Positions 1-7,260 of a stretch of DNA of 64,000 nucleotides are shown here, in pieces. The DNA comes from Actinomyces viscosus (GTDB lineage Bacteria > Actinomycetota > Actinomycetes > Actinomycetales > Actinomycetaceae), in contig NZ_LR134477.1 in assembly GCF_900637975.1 (NCBI RefSeq), forward strand, positions 1,488,001-1,552,000, written 5' to 3'. Positions within the stretch are counted from its first letter, which is position 1. Each line of letters starts with the position of its first letter. Under the pieces are notes generated by a model. That model did no database searches, was not told the origin of the DNA, and worked only from the letters and a program-made list of their open reading frames with translations. The position numbers were made by a program, and so were the translations under genes.

Positions 1-40
1 AGTCGGCTTCGGTATCTGACCCTGAGCCGCTGTCTCTCGA

Positions 41-80
41 CGACGGTGCCGCCTCCCTCTCCCGGGAGGCGGCACCGTCG
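41..80 (+). terminator. Strong hairpin terminator of an upstream gene
   Basis: A perfect 17-bp inverted repeat (41-57 and 64-80) encloses a 6-nt loop. There is no long T-run after it, as is common in high-GC actinobacteria. A reading frame open from the window edge ends at a TGA at 17-19 (last residues VGFGI), so this is probably the terminator of a gene mostly outside the window. The next gene starts at about 100. Confidence 0.75.
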
Positions 81-99
81 CATAACGGAGCGTTGAGGG

Positions 100-576
100 G
101 TGATGCAGGGGATACGACGTCGACGGGTCGGTACAGTCCCTCTCATGAGGTCACCCACGATTGCGGCCGTGTGCGCCGTCTCCTTCCTCACCAACGGCGT
201 GCTGCAGCTGCTGCTGGCTCTGGGGCTTCCCCTGGGCCGGTTCGTTCTCGGCGGGGCATACACCGTCTCCCCTCCCTTGCTCAGGCCGGTCAACCTGGCC
301 TTCTTCCTGGCCTGGTCCGCCTGCGCCCTTGCCTACCTCAGGTACGGCGGCCTGCTGCGACGTCCTCTGCAGGAACGCACCGCACGCGCCATCGTCTACG
401 CCTCGACCCTGTGGCTGCTCATCGCCTCGGTGTTCAACCTCTTCATCACCACCAGCGCCTTCGAGCGCTATGTCACCGGGACGCTGTCAACCCTCACCGG
501 AGCGCTGAGCCTGTACCTCGTCTGGCGCCATGACGGGCTCCGTCTCTGCCCCTGCCGGATCGACGCCCGGCGTTAG
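100..576 (+). CDS. Small hydrophobic membrane protein, function unknown
   Basis: A 158-residue protein with an Arg-rich N-terminus (RRRR at about 6-9) followed by about four hydrophobic segments (about 19-40, 61-80, 98-117 and 128-144), so it should sit in the cytoplasmic membrane with an inside-positive start. The GTG at 100 has GGAG nine bases upstream; an ATG at 103 and another at 145 are possible alternatives, the last without a visible ribosome binding site. The Sir2 gene follows after 9 bases and may be co-transcribed. I do not recognise a named family. The C-terminal residues are Cys/Arg rich and short of conserved features. Confidence 0.6.
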   Translation: MMQGIRRRRVGTVPLMRSPTIAAVCAVSFLTNGVLQLLLALGLPLGRFVLGGAYTVSPPLLRPVNLAFFLAWSACALAYLRYGGLLRRPLQERTARAIVYASTLWLLIASVFNLFITTSAFERYVTGTLSTLTGALSLYLVWRHDGLRLCPCRIDARR

Positions 577-585
577 CCTGGAGGC

Positions 586-1368
586 ATGGACCAACAGGAC
601 GGCCAACCCGGCCACCCCGGCCAACCCGACCAGCGGAGCCTGCTCGCCCAGTGGATCGAGGAGTCCAGACGCATCGTCTTCTTCGGCGGCGCCGGGGTCT
701 CCACGGAGTCGGGCATCCCGGACTTCCGGGGCGCCACGGGCTTCTACCACCAGGACCGCGAGATCCCCCTGGAGCAGGTGCTGTCCATCGACTTCTTCAC
801 CGTGCACCCGCAGGCCTACTGGGAGTGGTTCGCCCAGGAGAACGCCCGCGAGGGCGTGGCCCCCAACGCCGCCCACAGGTTCGTAGCCGACCTGGAGCGG
901 GCCGGGAAGCTGTCAGCCGTGGTCACGCAGAACATCGACGGGCTCCACCAGCGGGCCGGCTCCGAGCGGGTCCTCGAGCTCCACGGCAACTGGTCGCGCC
1001 TCATCTGCACCGGCTGCGGTGAGCGCTTCTCGCTGTCCGACGTCGAGGGCGCCCGCTCCGGGGCGGTTCCCCGCTGCCCGGAGTGCGCCTCGGTGCTGCG
1101 CCCGGACATCGTGTTCTACGGCGAGATGCTGGACAACGACGTCGTCGAGAGCGCCGTCCGGGCGATCTCGGAGGCGGACCTGCTGATCGTGGCCGGCACG
1201 AGCCTGGTCGTCTACCCGGCGGCGGGCCTCATCGACTACTACACCGGTGAGCGCCTGGTCCTCATGAACGCGACCCCCACGCCCTACGACTCCCGCGCCG
1301 ACCTCATCATCCGTGAGCCGGTCGGCCAGGTCTTCCAGGAGCTGGAGCACACGGGGCACCGACCCTAG
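586..1368 (+). CDS. cobB: Sir2-family NAD-dependent protein deacylase (sirtuin)
   Basis: A 260-residue cytoplasmic sirtuin that removes acyl groups from lysines using NAD, releasing nicotinamide and O-acyl-ADP-ribose. The NAD-binding motif GAGVSTESGIPDFRG lies at about residue 35, the TQNIDGLH motif at about 113, the catalytic His in LELHGNW at about 131-137, and a zinc ribbon CTGC...CPEC at about 141-166. The GTS motif (VAGTSLVVYPAA) for NAD binding is near 202. Length fits class U/III bacterial sirtuins. The stop overlaps the stop of the convergent PPK2 gene by four bases. The annotation is secure; substrate (acetyl, succinyl or other) cannot be told from sequence. Confidence 0.93.
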   Translation: MDQQDGQPGHPGQPDQRSLLAQWIEESRRIVFFGGAGVSTESGIPDFRGATGFYHQDREIPLEQVLSIDFFTVHPQAYWEWFAQENAREGVAPNAAHRFVADLERAGKLSAVVTQNIDGLHQRAGSERVLELHGNWSRLICTGCGERFSLSDVEGARSGAVPRCPECASVLRPDIVFYGEMLDNDVVESAVRAISEADLLIVAGTSLVVYPAAGLIDYYTGERLVLMNATPTPYDSRADLIIREPVGQVFQELEHTGHRP

Positions 1369-2225
1369 CCGATCCCCTGATCCTCGCGGTCCACGTAGCG
1401 CTCGGGCGCCTCGGCCTGACTGAGCGTGGCCGCGTAGTCGGGCACCTCGTGCTGGAGGGTCCGGTCGGTGCGGCGGTAGCCCGACGACGGGAACGAGGGC
1501 TTCTTCGGGAACTTCATCTCGGGGCGCTCCACGTGCTCGTAGGGAATGGACTCCAGCAGGTGGTGGATCATGTTGATGCGCGCCTTGCGCTTGTCCGCGG
1601 ACTCCACGACGTGCCAGCGCGCGGAGTCGATGTCGGTGTGCACGAACATCTCGTCCTTGGCGCGCGAGTAGTCCTCCCAGCGGGGCAGGGCCTCCAGGTC
1701 GGTGGGTGAGAGCTTCCAGCGCCGCATGGGGTCGGTCATCCTCGACTTGAACCGCTTGTACTGCTCCTTCTGGGGCACGGAGAACCAGTACTTGCGCAGC
1801 AGGAGACCGGCGTCGACGAGCATCCTCTCGAAGACCGGGCACTGCTGGAGGAAGCGCCGGTGCTCCTCGGGGGTGCAGTAGCCCATGACGTGCTCGACGC
1901 CGCCGCGGTTGTACCAGGAGCGGTCGAACAGGCAGATCTCACCGGCGGCGGGCAGGTGGGCGATGTAGCGCTGGAAGTACCACTGGGTGCGCTCGCGCTC
2001 AGTGGGGACCGGGAGCGCGACCACGCGCGCAACACGCGGGTTGAGGTACTCGGTGATCCGCTTGATCGCCCCGCCCTTGCCGGCCGCGTCGCGGCCCTCG
2101 AAGATGACGACGACGCGGGCTCCGGTGGCCCTGACCCACTCCTGCATCTCGACCAGCTCCGCCTGCAGTCGCAGCAGCTCGGCCTCGTACAGGGAACGGT
2201 CCATGGTGGGGTGCTTCTTTGCCAT
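1365..2225 (-). CDS. ppk2: Polyphosphate kinase 2 (PPK2 family)
   Basis: A 286-residue enzyme of the PPK2 family, which moves phosphate between inorganic polyphosphate and nucleotides. Walker A reads FEGRDAAGKGG at about 42-52, Walker B/lid begins LFDRSWYNRGG at about 101, and the family's conserved RFKSRMTDPMRRWKLSP segment is present. The single-domain length matches the short PPK2 class. I chose the ATG at 2225 (MAKKHPTMDR) rather than an in-frame start 24 bases further out, because the homologous region begins here. It converges on the sirtuin gene and overlaps it by four bases. Nucleotide preference (ADP, GDP or AMP) is not decidable from the motifs. Confidence 0.92.
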   Translation of the reverse strand: MAKKHPTMDRSLYEAELLRLQAELVEMQEWVRATGARVVVIFEGRDAAGKGGAIKRITEYLNPRVARVVALPVPTERERTQWYFQRYIAHLPAAGEICLFDRSWYNRGGVEHVMGYCTPEEHRRFLQQCPVFERMLVDAGLLLRKYWFSVPQKEQYKRFKSRMTDPMRRWKLSPTDLEALPRWEDYSRAKDEMFVHTDIDSARWHVVESADKRKARINMIHHLLESIPYEHVERPEMKFPKKPSFPSSGYRRTDRTLQHEVPDYAATLSQAEAPERYVDREDQGIG

Positions 2226-2365
2226 GCTTGAGTTTCGCACAGATCCCACCCAGCGGCGCGGCCACCCCCGAACGTGTCAATAGGGGAGATACAGGCGCCG
2301 CCCTCTCACCCGAAGGCTCATGCCGCCCCCGTAGATCGGCAACCTGCGCAGGACGGACACGCCCG

Positions 2366-2632
2366 TCACTCGTAGTGGGTCCACATTCTCAAGACGTGAA
2401 TGATCCTCTCATCGGCGTACACCTCATAGACGAGTCGATGCTGAATGTTGATGCGCCGTGAGTAGCATCCCGATAGATCGCCCACAAGCTTTTCGTAACG
2501 AGGCGGCCTGGTAAAAGGATCATCCCGCATGAGGTCAAGGAGCTTCTCCGTTTTAGGCCTGAGCCCCGAAGCGGCCAACTTTCTCGCGTCCTTCTGCGCC
2601 TGGCGAGAGAACACAATCCGCCATGAGCTCAC
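2366..2632 (-). CDS. yoeB: YoeB/Txe-family ribosome-dependent mRNA interferase toxin
   Basis: An 88-residue RelE-fold toxin. It shows the YoeB pattern: a basic N-terminus (WRIVFSRQAQKD), the central PPRYEKLVGDLSGCYSRRIN block, the RLVYEV strand and the C-terminal HVLRMWTHYE, which carries the family's catalytic His and terminal Tyr. Such toxins cleave mRNA in the ribosomal A site during stress. The start ATG overlaps the antitoxin stop by four bases (ATGA, 2629-2632), so translation is coupled to YefM. The gene looks intact. About 140 bases to the PPK2 start hold nothing I can name. Confidence 0.93.
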   Translation of the reverse strand: MSSWRIVFSRQAQKDARKLAASGLRPKTEKLLDLMRDDPFTRPPRYEKLVGDLSGCYSRRINIQHRLVYEVYADERIIHVLRMWTHYE

Positions 2633-2871
2633 CAGACAAGTTCTTCTGATCCTGCCTCGAGGCCTTCGCCTCGGGCAGCTCGGATCGACTCCATCATGCC
2701 AGGGACCGACTCCAGGAACAGCGTCTCCTGAATCGCCCGCCAGTCCTCCTCCCCTACCAGGACGGCGTTACCGCGCTTCCCAGTGATGACCAGTGGTTCA
2801 GACTCCTCGTTCACCTGATCAATGAGTTGATACAGGTGAGAACGAGCGGCGGTAGCAGGAATCGCAGTCAC
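2629..2871 (-). CDS. yefM: YefM/Axe-family antitoxin
   Basis: An 80-residue Phd/YefM antitoxin and repressor. The N-terminal DNA-binding part reads VTAIPATAARSHLYQLIDQV, followed by the family block EPLVITGKRGNAVLVGEEDW and a C-terminal toxin-binding helix (ESVPGMMESIRAARGEG). I chose the GTG at 2871 because it matches where family members begin; a further GTG at 2919 would add 16 residues with no family counterpart. The GTG at 2871 has no Shine-Dalgarno sequence, and a candidate promoter (TTGAGG, 17 bp, TACGCT on the minus strand) would start transcription about at this codon, so the mRNA may be leaderless. First gene of the toxin-antitoxin operon. Confidence 0.88.
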   Translation of the reverse strand: MTAIPATAARSHLYQLIDQVNEESEPLVITGKRGNAVLVGEEDWRAIQETLFLESVPGMMESIRAARGEGLEAGSEELVW

Positions 2872-2878
2872 ACCGTAA

Positions 2879-2898
2879 GCGTACGTGATGACGTACGC
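2879..2898 (-). promoter_or_regulatory. Palindromic operator candidate of the yefM-yoeB operon
   Basis: Perfect inverted repeat: GCGTACGT (2879-2886), four bases, ACGTACGC (2891-2898). It lies in the spacer between a candidate -35 (TTGAGG, minus strand, about 2902-2907) and -10 (TACGCT, about 2879-2884), eight bases above the chosen antitoxin start. YefM-type antitoxins autoregulate through palindromes with a GTAC core in other bacteria; that this site does so is inference. Confidence 0.55.
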
Positions 2899-2952
2899 AT
2901 CCTCAAGCGCCACGGTCACGCCGATAACCCTCGATCGCGGAACCGACGAAGC

Positions 2953-2988
2953 AGAGGAGCCCAGTCCTGAAAAGGACTGGGCTCCTCT
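2953..2988 (-). terminator. Terminator after tRNA-fMet
   Basis: A perfect 16-bp stem (2953-2968 with 2973-2988) and a GAAA-type tetraloop, four bases beyond the tRNA 3' end on the minus strand. No clear U-run follows. It also separates the tRNA from the toxin-antitoxin promoter. Confidence 0.8.
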
Positions 2989-2992
2989 GGAG

Positions 2993-3069
2993 TGGTAGCG
3001 GGGACAGGATTCGAACCTGCGACCTCCGGGTTATGAGCCCGGCGAGCTACCGAACTGCTCCACCCCGCG
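2993..3069 (-). tRNA. Initiator tRNA-fMet (anticodon CAU)
   Basis: A 77-nt cloverleaf is readable on the minus strand, beginning CGCGGGG and ending CCCCGCTACCA with encoded CCA. The anticodon loop is CTCATAA between GGG and CCC pairs, the three G:C pairs that mark initiator tRNA. The first acceptor pair is a C1:U72 mismatch, as in actinobacterial initiators, and the T loop is GGTTCGAATCC. Elongator tRNA-Met is excluded by these features. Confidence 0.96.
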
Positions 3070-3116
3070 TCGGTGACACCAACCTTAGGTGCCACCCCGT
3101 CTTCAAAGCAAATAGC

Positions 3117-3169
3117 GAGGGCGTGCCCTTGCTCACCGCCCGGTGAGGCGGGTCGCAGGGCACGCCCTC
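3117..3169 (-). terminator. Nested hairpin terminator of the UPF0182 gene
   Basis: A 13-bp outer stem (3117-3129 with 3157-3169) encloses a second perfect 7-bp hairpin (3132-3138 with 3141-3147). It begins 20 bases after the UPF0182 stop on the minus strand. Between it and the tRNA (3070-3116) nothing else is seen apart from space for the tRNA promoter. Confidence 0.7.
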
Positions 3170-3189
3170 ATGCGGCCGGCCGAGCGCGC

Positions 3190-6100
3190 TCAGCCCAGCT
3201 TCTGCTGCGCCGCGATGGCCCGGTTGACGGCGTCGTTGAGGCGCTTCTGGGCATCGCCGTACGCCGCCCAGTCACCCTTGCTCCTGGCCGTGTCCGAGTC
3301 GCTCATCGCGGTCTGAGCGTCCGACAGGGCCTGGTTGAGCTCCGCCTTCGGGTCTCCTCCCGCGGCCGACGGGTCCGCGGACGAGGACGCCGGTGCGCTC
3401 GCAGAGGCCGTGGGCGCGGCGCTGGGTGCCGGTGAGGCCGCCGCTCCTCCGCCCGCCGTCGGATCGTTGCCGTCGGTCGTCTCGTTGGTGTCGTTGGCCG
3501 CACCGGCATCACCGTTGACGGCCTGCTCCCCCGTCGTCGCCCCGGAGTTGCCGCCGAAGACCTGGTCGAGCGCCTCCGAGAGGGTGTCCGCGAAGCCGAC
3601 GTTGTCTCCGAAGGAGACGAGCACCTTGCGCAGCAGCGGGTACTGCGTGCCGGAGGAGGACTGGACGTAGACCGGCTGGACATAGAGCAGACCACCTCCC
3701 ACCGGTAGCGTCAGCAGGTTGCCCTTGATGACCTGGGAGCCCTGCTGGGAGAGCAGGTTGAGGGTCGTGGAGGCCGCCGGGTTGGAGTCGAAGATGTTCT
3801 GCACCTGACCGGGCCCTGAGACGTTCGAGGACCGTGGCAGCTCCAGAAGTCTCAACTTGCCGTAGCTCGCACTGCGCTCGCCCTTCTTCCCGGTACCCGG
3901 GGACGTCTCGGAGTCCACCGCGAGGAAGCCGGTGAGCACGTTGCGGTTGGTGTTACCGCCGATGATGTAGGCGCTGGACAGCGAGAAGCTCGCCTGGTCC
4001 TGTCCCGGCATCTTGAGGGTCAGGTAGTAGGGGGCCTGCTGGTCCTGACCGGGCGTGGTCGGGTCGTCCGGGATCTTCCAGAAGTCACCACCGGAGTAGA
4101 ACTCCGCGGCGTCGTTGACGTGATAGCTCGCCATGATGGTGCGCTGCACGTTGAACAGGTCCTCCGGGTAGCGCATGTGCGCGATGAGGTCGGCGCTCAT
4201 CTGGCTCATGGGCGTGACCGATCCGGGGAAGACCTTCTCCCAGGCCTTGAGGATCGGATCCTTGTCATCCCACTGGTAGAGCTTGACCGATCCGTCATAG
4301 GCGTCAACGACGGCCTTGACGGAGTTGCGCACGTAGTTGGACTCCTCCGGAGCCCCGAGCAGCCCGCCCTGACCGTCCGCGGTCGCCGTCGCCTGGGCCA
4401 GCGACTCGTGCTGGGCGTAGGGGTAGTTGTTCGTCGTGGTGTAGCCGTCGAGGATCCACATGACCCGCTTGGGAGTGGCCGGGTTGTCGTCGTGGTCGAC
4501 GACGGCCGGGTAGGGGCTCTTGTCCAGGGTCAGCCAGGGGGCCACCTTGGAGACGCGATCGGCCGGGTTCCGGTCGTAGAGGATCTGGGAGCCCTCGCGC
4601 ACCTCCTGGGAGAAGAGGATGTTGGGCTCCTGGAACTTGGCGGCGTAGAGCAGCCGGTTGAGCGGGTTGGACACGCTCGGTCCGCCGTTGCCGGAGAAGG
4701 TGGTGTTGACCTGGCCGGTCTTGGACTCGTCGTCGGGGTAGTCCAGCTCGCGGGGCGAGCCGTTGTCCTTGCCGCCCACGATGGAGTACGACGGCGAGGA
4801 CTGGCCGAAGTAGATCCGGGGCTCGTACTCTCCCAGGTCCCCCTTGGACGGGATGCCGCCCTCCCAGAAGGAGGGGTAGCCGCCGGAGGCCACCGTGTTG
4901 CCGTAGGCGTTCACGACGCCGTAGCCGTGGGTGTACACCGTGTGCTCGTTGACCCAGGTCCGCTGGCCCTCGCCGAGGCCGGACAGGTTCAGCTCACGTA
5001 CCGCGATCACCGTGTCCCGGCTGGCGGAGTCCACCTTGTAACGGTCCACGTTGAGACGGTTCGCGAAGGAGTAGTACTGCTTGTTCTGCTGGAGCTGCTG
5101 GAAGGTCGGTGAGACCAGGCCCGGATCGAGCAGACGGATCGAGGCGGTGGACTCGGCGTCCTGCTCCAGCTGACCGGCCGACGCCTCGGTCTTGGCCTCG
5201 TAGTTGGTGGTCTCCACGTCCTCCAGGCCGTAGGCCGCCTTGGTGGCGTTGATGTTGCGCTGGATGTACTGGGCCTCCTGGCGCTGGGCGTTGGGGTCGA
5301 CGACGAACTTCTGGATGACCAGCGGATAGGCGGTCCCCACCACCAGGGAGGAGACGATCATGACGGCCACGCCGATGATCGGCAGGCGCCAGGAGCTGGA
5401 GCGCACGGAGGCGATGAAGAGGATCGCCACGGCCAGCCCGATCGCGGCGAGGATCGCGTTGGCGGGGATGACCGCGTTGACGTCGGTGTAGTTGGCCCCG
5501 TCGAACTTGGAGTTGGAGGCGTACAGGGCGCTGTAGCGTCCCAGCCAGTAGCCCACCGCCCGGATGACCGCGTACAGGGCCAGGAAGACCGCCAGGTGGA
5601 TGCGTGCCGCCTTGGTGAAGTGGGGTTTGCGCACCACCGAGATGCCGCCGTACAGGTAGTGGACGACGACGGAGGCCACCCCGGAGAACAGCACGACGCC
5701 GGACAGGAAGGACACGAGCGTCAGCACGGCGGGCAGGATGAAGACGTAGAAGGAGATGTCGATCCCGAACTGGGGTTCCTTGACGCCGAATGACTGCGAG
5801 CTGAAGGCCAGGAGGACCTCGCGCCAGCTGGGGGCCAGCTCCCAGGCCGACCCGAACAGGGCCAGCACCGCGGGCACCGCCCAGGTCAGGCGACGCCGCA
5901 TGGGCTCAATGACCGTGCGGTAGGCCTCGAGGTTGCGGGTGGCCTCGTCGTCGGGCATCCCGATCTCCCGGGCCCGGTAGGCCCTGGTCATGGAGACGAA
6001 GACGGCCCCGAACATGACGGCGAACCCCACCAGGAACAGGACGATGGCGGCGATCCACTGCGTCCACAGCACACGGGCGTAGCCGATCTGGCTGAACCAG

Positions 6101-6369
6101 AGCACCTCGGTCCACACCTGCGACATGATGCCGATGATGACGGCGATCGCGGCGACGATCGAGATGGTCAGGGCCAGGGGTCCGGGGCGACGCCGCCCGG
6201 TCCTGCTGCGCGGCGTGCGGGGCGGGCGAGTCCCTCCTCGCCCCATGCGCCCCAGTCCGAAGAGACCGGTGCTGTCCCCGGATCTCCTCTGCCGGGACGA
6301 GCCGGAGGGCTTGCTCGAGGACTCCTCGGAGGAGGAGTCCCGGGACTCGTCGTCGGGCGTGGTGCTCAC
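3190..6369 (-). CDS. UPF0182-family multi-pass membrane protein
   Basis: A 1059-residue protein of the UPF0182 (COG1615) family, whose function is not established. A Ser/Arg-rich cytoplasmic tail of about 60 residues is followed by about seven membrane segments in the first third, then a large extracytoplasmic part with the family's conserved stretches (for example PPWLTLDKSPYPAVVD-like APWLTLDKSPYPAVV, and WILDGYTTTNNYPY). The C-terminus is a long Ala/Ser/Pro linker ending in a short helical Gln/Ala-rich segment. The GTG at 6369 is preceded by GGGAGC seven bases away, so longer in-frame starts upstream are unlikely. Divergent from the PPA1309-like gene; ends at a strong terminator. Matches Rv3193c in the conserved actinobacterial block. 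Confidence 0.92.
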   Translation of the reverse strand: MSTTPDDESRDSSSEESSSKPSGSSRQRRSGDSTGLFGLGRMGRGGTRPPRTPRSRTGRRRPGPLALTISIVAAIAVIIGIMSQVWTEVLWFSQIGYARVLWTQWIAAIVLFLVGFAVMFGAVFVSMTRAYRAREIGMPDDEATRNLEAYRTVIEPMRRRLTWAVPAVLALFGSAWELAPSWREVLLAFSSQSFGVKEPQFGIDISFYVFILPAVLTLVSFLSGVVLFSGVASVVVHYLYGGISVVRKPHFTKAARIHLAVFLALYAVIRAVGYWLGRYSALYASNSKFDGANYTDVNAVIPANAILAAIGLAVAILFIASVRSSSWRLPIIGVAVMIVSSLVVGTAYPLVIQKFVVDPNAQRQEAQYIQRNINATKAAYGLEDVETTNYEAKTEASAGQLEQDAESTASIRLLDPGLVSPTFQQLQQNKQYYSFANRLNVDRYKVDSASRDTVIAVRELNLSGLGEGQRTWVNEHTVYTHGYGVVNAYGNTVASGGYPSFWEGGIPSKGDLGEYEPRIYFGQSSPSYSIVGGKDNGSPRELDYPDDESKTGQVNTTFSGNGGPSVSNPLNRLLYAAKFQEPNILFSQEVREGSQILYDRNPADRVSKVAPWLTLDKSPYPAVVDHDDNPATPKRVMWILDGYTTTNNYPYAQHESLAQATATADGQGGLLGAPEESNYVRNSVKAVVDAYDGSVKLYQWDDKDPILKAWEKVFPGSVTPMSQMSADLIAHMRYPEDLFNVQRTIMASYHVNDAAEFYSGGDFWKIPDDPTTPGQDQQAPYYLTLKMPGQDQASFSLSSAYIIGGNTNRNVLTGFLAVDSETSPGTGKKGERSASYGKLRLLELPRSSNVSGPGQVQNIFDSNPAASTTLNLLSQQGSQVIKGNLLTLPVGGGLLYVQPVYVQSSSGTQYPLLRKVLVSFGDNVGFADTLSEALDQVFGGNSGATTGEQAVNGDAGAANDTNETTDGNDPTAGGGAAASPAPSAAPTASASAPASSSADPSAAGGDPKAELNQALSDAQTAMSDSDTARSKGDWAAYGDAQKRLNDAVNRAIAAQQKLG

Positions 6370-6622
6370 GATCTTGCTCCCTGTCTGACGTACGTGGTGG
6401 CGCGGCCTCGCGCACGGCGGCTGAGCGCGGCGCCATCGGCCGGAAGGGCCGCTCGGGCCATCGTCCCACACACCGCTACACGCCCATAACCTTCTCCGGG
6501 CGGAGAAACCGACTCCGAGCAGTCGCGACGCGAAGGCCGAGCGAGCGGGGCCGTGCCCACTGCGTCACCCGTGTCAACCGTGTCATTGGAGCCGACGGCA
6601 CCGCCGGTGAGACGATAACGGA

Positions 6623-7216
6623 ATGAGTGACGACATGCATGACGATGTCAGCGCCCCCGGTGAGGACCGATCCGCCTCTCCTCACGGCCGGGCCCTGGCC
6701 CGCGCGGTGACGGAGACGGAGGCACACGTGGCGGCCTTCGGCTGGGACCAGCCGGTGCGCGTCTTCGCCCTGGTGCGTACCGCCGAGGCGCTGGCGGCCG
6801 ACCCGGACGTCGCCGAGCTCCTGGAGGCCGCCACCGTGGAGGAGGCCCGCAGCGACCCCGAGCTGCTCATGGTGGTGGAGCAGGAGGGGCTGCCTGCTGC
6901 CGCCGACCTGGAGCACCTGCTGGCCCAGCTCGCCTGGCCCGAGTCCGTCCACGGCGCGGCCATCAGCGTCGAGCGCCTGGTCCTGCCCCCTGCGGCTCAG
7001 GAGGAGGCCGACGCCCTCACCGACGCCGCCGAGCGCCTCGCCTTCCTCCGGGCGCGCCCCGACCGTGAGGACATCCGCATGGTCGTGGGGGTCCTGCGCA
7101 GCGGGGAGTCCTGGTGCGCGCTGCGCTCACGCAGCCACGACGACGATGCCTCCGTCTACCAGGGCGAGCAGCTGGTGCCCGGCCTGGTCGAGGCGCTGAC
7201 GACAACCTTCCTGTAG
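6623..7216 (+). CDS. PPA1309-family conserved actinobacterial protein
   Basis: A 197-residue soluble, acidic protein of the PPA1309 family, known only from actinobacteria and of unknown function. The conserved part starts at about residue 22 (ALARAVTETEAHVAAFGWDQ) and includes LPAAADLEHLLAQLAWPESV and a C-terminal RMVVGVLRSGESWCALRSRS. There are no membrane segments or recognisable catalytic motifs. It sits divergent from UPF0182 across a 253-bp intergenic region (6370-6622) in which I see no clear operator or terminator, and it converges on the pseudo-metalloprotease gene with 44 bases between them. This arrangement recurs in actinobacteria, suggesting an unexplained functional link. Confidence 0.8.
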   Translation: MSDDMHDDVSAPGEDRSASPHGRALARAVTETEAHVAAFGWDQPVRVFALVRTAEALAADPDVAELLEAATVEEARSDPELLMVVEQEGLPAAADLEHLLAQLAWPESVHGAAISVERLVLPPAAQEEADALTDAAERLAFLRARPDREDIRMVVGVLRSGESWCALRSRSHDDDASVYQGEQLVPGLVEALTTTFL

Positions 7217-7260
7217 CCGCTCCTGCGGCAGCCGACGCCGCTCCTTGGGCCCCGCCCGTC

